Source: Trema orientale
Lineage: Eukaryota; Streptophyta; Magnoliopsida; Rosales; Cannabaceae
Length of the DNA stretch: 64,000 nucleotides
Reading direction: 5' to 3'
NCBI GenBank assembly: GCA_002914845.1
Contig: JXTC01000467.1
Location: forward strand, 92,486 to 156,485
Notes under the pieces: model-generated
Told to the model about the DNA's origin: nothing
Databases searched by the model: none
Seen by the model: the letters and a program-made list of their open reading frames with translations, nothing else
In this document: positions 59,062-64,000 of the stretch, one piece after another
Numbering within the stretch: position 1 is the stretch's first letter
Layout of the letters: each line of letters opens with the position of its first letter
Translations under genes and position numbers: made by a program

Positions 59062-60565
59062 GCTTTGACAGTCATCTGCCTGCATTTATCAGGAGAAAAA
59101 GTTGGAATGGGGCAAGGGGTTGGCTCAGAAGCGGGAAGCTGAGGCTAGGCTGCAAGAATTAGAACTCGAGAAGGAGAAGCCATTTGCACGGACAAGGTAG
59201 ATTCTAATATACTTGTTGCCAAACATCTATATATGCCATTTTAGTTGTCGTGATGTTTGTGAAGGTATGTATTCCTGACTCTTTTCATTGAAGCACATAG
59301 AGAAAGTACGTTTTTAATTTATACTTTTGGTACATGATTTACATCCTGGTTACTTTGCGGTAATTTCATACTTGATTTAAACTTGTGCCAGTTGGCGTGT
59401 GTTTCTGATACCATTATGTATAGCATGATGTATGGTTGCATACAGGGTACTATTATCATTGTTACTGATTTGAGTAATAGAGAACCTTTCCCTCCATTTT
59501 CTTTCAATTAATAAAGAATCCTTGTCCATGAGAAAAGGGCATAAGAAGAGGATGATTGCTATAAATGGAGGTTGTACGTATTATGGTTTTAACTGTGCAG
59601 AATCTTCCTAGGGAAACAAAGTGTTTTTTTTTTTTAGTAAAACTCTGTAGAACGTGCATTTATTTTGCAATGGTCGGTATATTTGTCTTTCTTCTCTTTG
59701 TTATTAACAAACACAACGTTTCTCCTTCGTTCAGTTCACTGTTCATTTGTTTGGGTGGGGGTGGAAGGTTGTTTACTGTTCACTTGGGAAAACAAAAGAA
59801 AAGTTTATTCCAGAAATACTTGATTTGTTTGCATTTCATTGTTGAGCTAATGAACACTTGTATGGTGAGTTTTTCATTGGTTGTGCTTGATCTGTATGCA
59901 TCTCTAATGCGTTGTAAAATTAACAACCCCCTCCCCTCCCAAAAAAAAAAAACGTTTCTTTTCCTTTATGTTTAGTGACTTTCTCATAATGTCATCTGTT
60001 GTTTGCAGAGATGATCCAGAACTTGACAAAATAATGAAAGAAAGTATAAGATGGGGTGATCCAATGGCACATTTGGTGAAGGTAAGTAGGTAATGAGACG
60101 ACTATAGATTATTTAGTGGTCAAATCTACAGATTTTTATAATACTGACTTGTGGCGATTTCACATATTGTAGAGAAAGCAATTTGAACCTGCTCTGTCTA
60201 ACTTGGGGGACAGTGAAAAGATGAAGGAATCGGGATTTGTCATTCCTCAGGATATCCCTAATCACAGCTGGTTAAAAAGAGGATTAGATACTGCACCAAA
60301 TCGATATGGCATAAGGCCAGGAAGACATTGGGATGGTGTTGATCGTAGTACTGGTTAGTTGGCTGCCAAATTTTTTTCAGTCAGATGCTTTTATTTAACC
60401 TTCAGTCTAGTGGGAGAAATATTATCGAGCTTAGATTGACTTAGCTGTATCTCTAATACATGTTGTTTGTGTTTTGTAGGATACGAGAAAGAATTATTCA
60501 AAAGGATGAATGAGAAGCGAGCTACAGAAAGGGAGGCCTATCTTTGGTCTGTATCCGATATGTGA
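55757..60565 (+). CDS. BUD13: BUD13 homolog, RES splicing complex
   Basis: Nine coding exons, 551 aa, all phases consistent: 55757-55955, 56040-56801, 56948-57068, 57763-57830, 57916-57977, 59093-59196, 60009-60081, 60173-60353, 60480-60565. BUD13 belongs to the retention-and-splicing (RES) complex, which stabilises the activated spliceosome in the nucleus. The N-terminus SLKDYLKRYG is conserved in the family. The C-terminus has the diagnostic [49 protein letters not shown] and EREAYLWSVSDM. Exon 2 encodes a tandem ~27-aa repeat with DLSPPRxRRxRxxTPSPE cores (six to seven copies), a likely phosphorylated, disordered RS-like segment. Intron 5 is the longest (1115 nt). The start at 55757 follows the leader intron. 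Confidence 0.95.
56180..56800 (+). repeat. Coding tandem repeat in BUD13 exon 2
   Basis: Six to seven units of about 81 bp; landmarks are TTGTCTCCACC or TTGTCACCCCC (Leu-Ser-Pro-Pro) and ACACCTTCACCTGAA (Thr-Pro-Ser-Pro-Glu). The units differ from each other but keep the frame. Confidence 0.85.
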
Positions 60566-61930
60566 CTGAATCAAGTATCCGATGTGAATCTGCTTCTGTG
60601 CTCTTGGGAGATTTATGGAGGCCTTCCTAAGCAGCCAAGAAGTGTTCTAAATGGCTTGGCAGCATTGAGGTTTGTTTGAGCCCACACCAGTATCAATCTT
60701 CTATTTAGCTGAAATTAAATTGTTTGCTTAGAGGTGTAATTTTCCGATTGAACTGTGGATGTTTTGCTGCCAATCTGGGTATTTTCTGTGCTGCAACTAT
60801 GCCTCGAAGTAATGATGATCGAGAACAAACGTGGGAATTATTTGTGACTATAACAACTTCGTCGATAAAGGTGCTGTTTCTTGTAGTGAATTTCCGTAAT
60901 TTTTGGAATTAAATTGAGATGAAACACTCGAATTGACTAGATAACTATGTTTCATAATTTCACCAAATCAATAACTTACGTTTTAGATGCAGTTAGCGCT
61001 AGCATATTAAGGTAATTTGTCTATAATTTGATGTTGCTATAAACAATCAGCTTTTACATTGTGGAGTCTGAAACTAAGAATTTGACTTCTATTATAATTT
61101 TGTCATTACTAGATAAAAGACGAACTGTGTCAACTTTAAACCTGATCATAAACATTATTTTCCGAAAAATGGAGGAGATATTTATATCATATGATTCTAA
61201 GACAAAAAGTTTCACTTTCGACCAGGTGGGAACTGCAGAGAGATTAATGGAGTTTCCTCGATCGTTATTCGCTTGTAAAATATTTGTTGCTCTGCCCTTT
61301 TTGAGTTTCAAGATACAGAACGGATTTTCAGGTTACAAAAGAAAATGTGCGTAAAGAATTTTTATCAGTAGCCAACTTTTATCCAATTGCCTTTCTTTTA
61401 TTCATCTCTCTTTTCCGATGCTCTATTTAAGCTAAATAGTGTTGAGAGAAAAGTGTGTTGCTAAGCATCACACAATAATTATACTGGCGAACTCACTATC
61501 TAATATCTATTGTCCATAACATTGCTCATTCACCTAGATATATCTTCCTGAGTCCCAGCAAAAAGTGTATATATTGTCCATTTTTTGGATAATCTAATCT
61601 AGATTTCTTAGCTTTGAAGTTTTGAAAAATAAACGGACAAAGCCTTGAAAAAATATCGGTTGCACAGGCAATCAAAATTTCAGTTAATACAGTGGCTTGT
61701 TTTTTATTGATTGTGTAATTAAGCTCTCTTTTTGTCTTTTTATTATATATGTTATGAGGTAATTTTGATTGATACATAAAACTTTAGTTTGGATCTTATA
61801 TTTTATTCCTATATGGAAACAAAATTAAAAAAAAAAAAAAAAGTAGTTTTTGGAGCAATACTACAGAGGACATTTGTGATGCTTAGCACTATACACATTA
61901 ATAAAAATATAGGATTCACAGTCAAATTGA
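60566..61930. other. BUD13 3' UTR and intergenic DNA
   Basis: The 3' UTR probably runs to about 60720. Beyond it I see no gene on either strand. Confidence 0.45.
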
Positions 61931-61934
61931 TAAT

Positions 61935-62130
61935 GTGGGTCTCATACCCCTAAATACTTCTACCGTTTGTCAAGGTAATATCCCGTGTCATGTCATGTTG
62001 CTGTGCCTAGTGGTATTAATCATGCCTTGTCATGCCAACCCTAAATATATTTTAGTGTTTGTTGAGGTAATATCCTGTGTCATACCATGTCGATGTACCT
62101 AGTAATATTAATAATGTCGTGTCATGCCAG
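61935..62130. repeat. Tandem duplication, ~95 bp x 2
   Basis: ACCCCTAAATA...GAGGTAATATCC.GTGTCAT...TAATATTAATxATG..TGTCATGCC occurs twice in succession. It is followed by further CATGCC/CGTGCC words typical of a degenerate plant repeat. Confidence 0.65.
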
Positions 62131-62464
62131 TTCAAACACATTTAGCTATGGCTCGTATTTGGTGCTGTGTTGGCCCAAGCATAATTAGTAATTATCTCGT
62201 GCCATGTTGGACCTATTACGTGCTCCTGCCCGTGTTGTTGTGATTTATCGTGCTTGCCTGGTTTCATACTAACCGTGCTTGTTTTCAGTAATATGTTACA
62301 TTTGCGCCTAACTGTATTTGTTTTCAATATTATAGTTATTTTTGTGCTTGATCATACTCGTTTTCAAAATTATGATTTTATAATGGATTAAAAAAAATCA
62401 CTACATTTTGCCTCTTAGCAAAAAAGAGACCTACATTTTTTTATAAATATTAAGTAAAATCTTC

Positions 62465-62765
62465 TATTTATATTTTTCTATCAAATCTCACTGGATCCAC
62501 ATATATAATCAAAATTAGAGTAATGTTTTTAACTTTTCAAATTAGATAATAGAACTCAAAAAAAAAAAAAAGTATGTTTTAGGGCTGTTACAATTGGATT
62601 CTTGAGAAATTACAAAACATGTTTTGGTCTAGACAATTGTCCTCCGGCCAAATCTGTAGATGACAATTGACAATTTTAAATAATAAAGATATTTCTACCG
62701 TAATTTTAAACTCTGATTTTGATTATATATTTGAATCTAGTGAGATTTGATTAAAAAAAAGTACA
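62465..62765. mobile_element. Fold-back element (MITE-like)
   Basis: Left CTATCAAATCTCACTGGATC then ATATATAATCAAAATTAGAG; right CTCTGATTTTGATTATATAT then GAATCTAGTGAGATTTGATT. Arms of about 45 bp are inverted. The fold-back inside the 53.6-53.9 kb region uses related sequence. Confidence 0.7.
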
Positions 62766-62862
62766 CAAATAGAATATTTTGTTTGATATTAATGAAAAGG
62801 TTTGGGTTTTTCTTCTTTTTTCTGGGCTAAAAGGCTAAAAGTCATAGGTTTTTTTTTTTATT

Positions 62863-62868
<6 letters not shown>

Positions 62869-62914
<46 letters not shown>
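62869..62914. repeat. (TTA)n microsatellite
   Basis: About 14 trinucleotide repeats. A second (ATT)n tract is at 59027-59060 in BUD13 intron 5. Confidence 0.95.
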
Positions 62915-62915
<1 letters not shown>

Positions 62916-64000
62916 CCCTTCTATATGTAAGGAAATTCCACTCTTGTATCAAAAATTGTGTTAAGGTACACAAAATTATGTTGGTGGCGAAAGTTTAAAG
63001 ATTTTCAATACGTTTTTTCTTTCAACCAATGTGAATGCATGCAAAGGAAGAGTCATTGAAACATTTTGGCTAATTCTATTATCACCTCTATTTCTTTTAT
63101 TTCCCCGTTCCCCTTCTAAAAATAATTCTACTTATTTTTCTTTTGCTACCTCTACCCTAAAACCATTACTTTTTTAGCATATTAGTCCCTAGTCCTTTTT
63201 CTTTAACATTCAAGTACTTAATATTTCTTTTTGTTGGCATTTGTTAGTCTTTTTTTCATTTTTCATCCAAAATTTCATTAGAGGCCATTTGAATGGGAGG
63301 AATATTGCACCATTGATCCCTAATGTTTCACCCATTTGATGATTTTGTGTTCAATTTCATTATATTCTTCGAATTTTTGTCAAAATTACATTCCCATAAT
63401 TCTTAAAATAAAAATAATTATAGTGAAGCCCTTTGGAGAAAAAAAATTAAAAATCGATAAGATTTTACTACAAAATACTCTACAGCCCCTTCACTTTTGT
63501 CAAAAGTAGTTATTTACCCCTCCACATTTGAAATTTAGCTCACATGCCCCATTTTTTTTACAAATGTAATGTTGATTTACCCTAATTTCACAAATACAAT
63601 GTTATTTTGCCCCAAGATTTTATTTAATATTAAATGAAAACTTAATAGATACAAACTAAATTTTTCCTTAAAAAAAAAACTAAATCTTTAGTCCAATTTG
63701 ACTAATGAAAGAAGGTGTATGTGTGATCTTTTTAGTTTTAAGATTGGTAAAGTAATTTTTGGTCCATGAGAATAACTATAGTTTGACATAAGTTAGGATA
63801 TGTCAGTTTTTAATTGTATTTTTATTTTCATATTTGATTCTCTAATGAGCTGTTTCTTTTACACCCACTAGTCATTTAATTTTTTTCGTCTCTTTTTTTT
63901 TTTTTTGAAAATTTTTATAGGTAACAATATTAGAAAGTATCACAAGTAGAAAAAATAATATTTCAAACAAATGATATTTTGATACAATTATTGTCTAAGA
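62915..64000. other. Intergenic, no gene seen
   Basis: AT-rich sequence to the end of the window without recognisable coding or RNA genes. Confidence 0.45.

Noticed and set aside
61061..61354. 97-codon plus-strand frame downstream of BUD13
   Set aside because: No homology, no upstream exon or promoter features; likely chance.
1..64000. tRNA or rRNA genes
   Set aside because: I looked for A/B-box-like and conserved rRNA text and saw none; a covariance search would be needed to exclude short tRNAs fully.

Overview
This is nuclear DNA from a flowering plant, most likely a rosid eudicot. The evidence is AT-rich sequence, intron-rich genes with GT-AG borders, two full-length Ty1/copia LTR retrotransposons, many small inverted-repeat elements, and proteins of plant families (a PLS-class PPR protein, a membrane-anchored MYB, BUD13 and a p34/AAGAB-like protein). 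I cannot name the species from the sequence.

Layout: 1-35 kb is mostly repeats. It holds a dispersed ~0.8-1.2 kb repeat family (0.9-2.8 and 11.2-13.6 kb), copia element 1 (3808-10513, 499-bp LTRs), a decayed topoisomerase VI A/SPO11-family pseudogene (about 14.6-16.4 kb), a ~105-bp minisatellite (17.7-18.2 kb), an open 19-exon gene for a catalytically dead enolase-like protein on the minus strand (19523-23303), and copia element 2 (24713-31717, 330-bp LTRs, perfect 5-bp target duplication). From 31.7 to 45 kb lie MITEs, several of them in (TA)n tracts, one small secreted-peptide gene (35467-35649, minus) and an antisense copia remnant (43.1-44.1 kb). From 45.2 to 60.6 kb is a gene island: MAMYB (minus) and an intronless PPR gene (plus) head to head, a six-exon p34/AAGAB-like gene (minus), and the nine-exon BUD13 gene (plus). 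60.6-64 kb is intergenic with short repeats.

Main hunt result: the two copia elements have unrelated LTRs but the same 5' architecture. Each has a GTTAGT splice donor inside U5, upstream of the primer binding site, and a pyrimidine-rich CAG acceptor just before gag. In element 2 an ATG in the LTR would be joined in frame to gag by this splice; in element 1 the matching codon reads ATA. The putative intron (2042 and 1240 nt) carries the primer binding site, an array of self-complementary 16-20-mers about 270 nt downstream of it (AAACGACATGTCGTTT in one, TGGCGCCGCGGCGCCA in the other), and then hairpins whose stems differ but whose loops show a CCCAmAGG-like motif. This suggests a switch: spliced RNA would be gag-pol mRNA, while unspliced RNA, holding the primer site and structured signals, would be the genome. 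Everything beyond the sequence patterns is inference. The second result is the enolase-like gene: all 19 exons are in phase with no stop, yet nearly every catalytic and metal-binding residue is changed.
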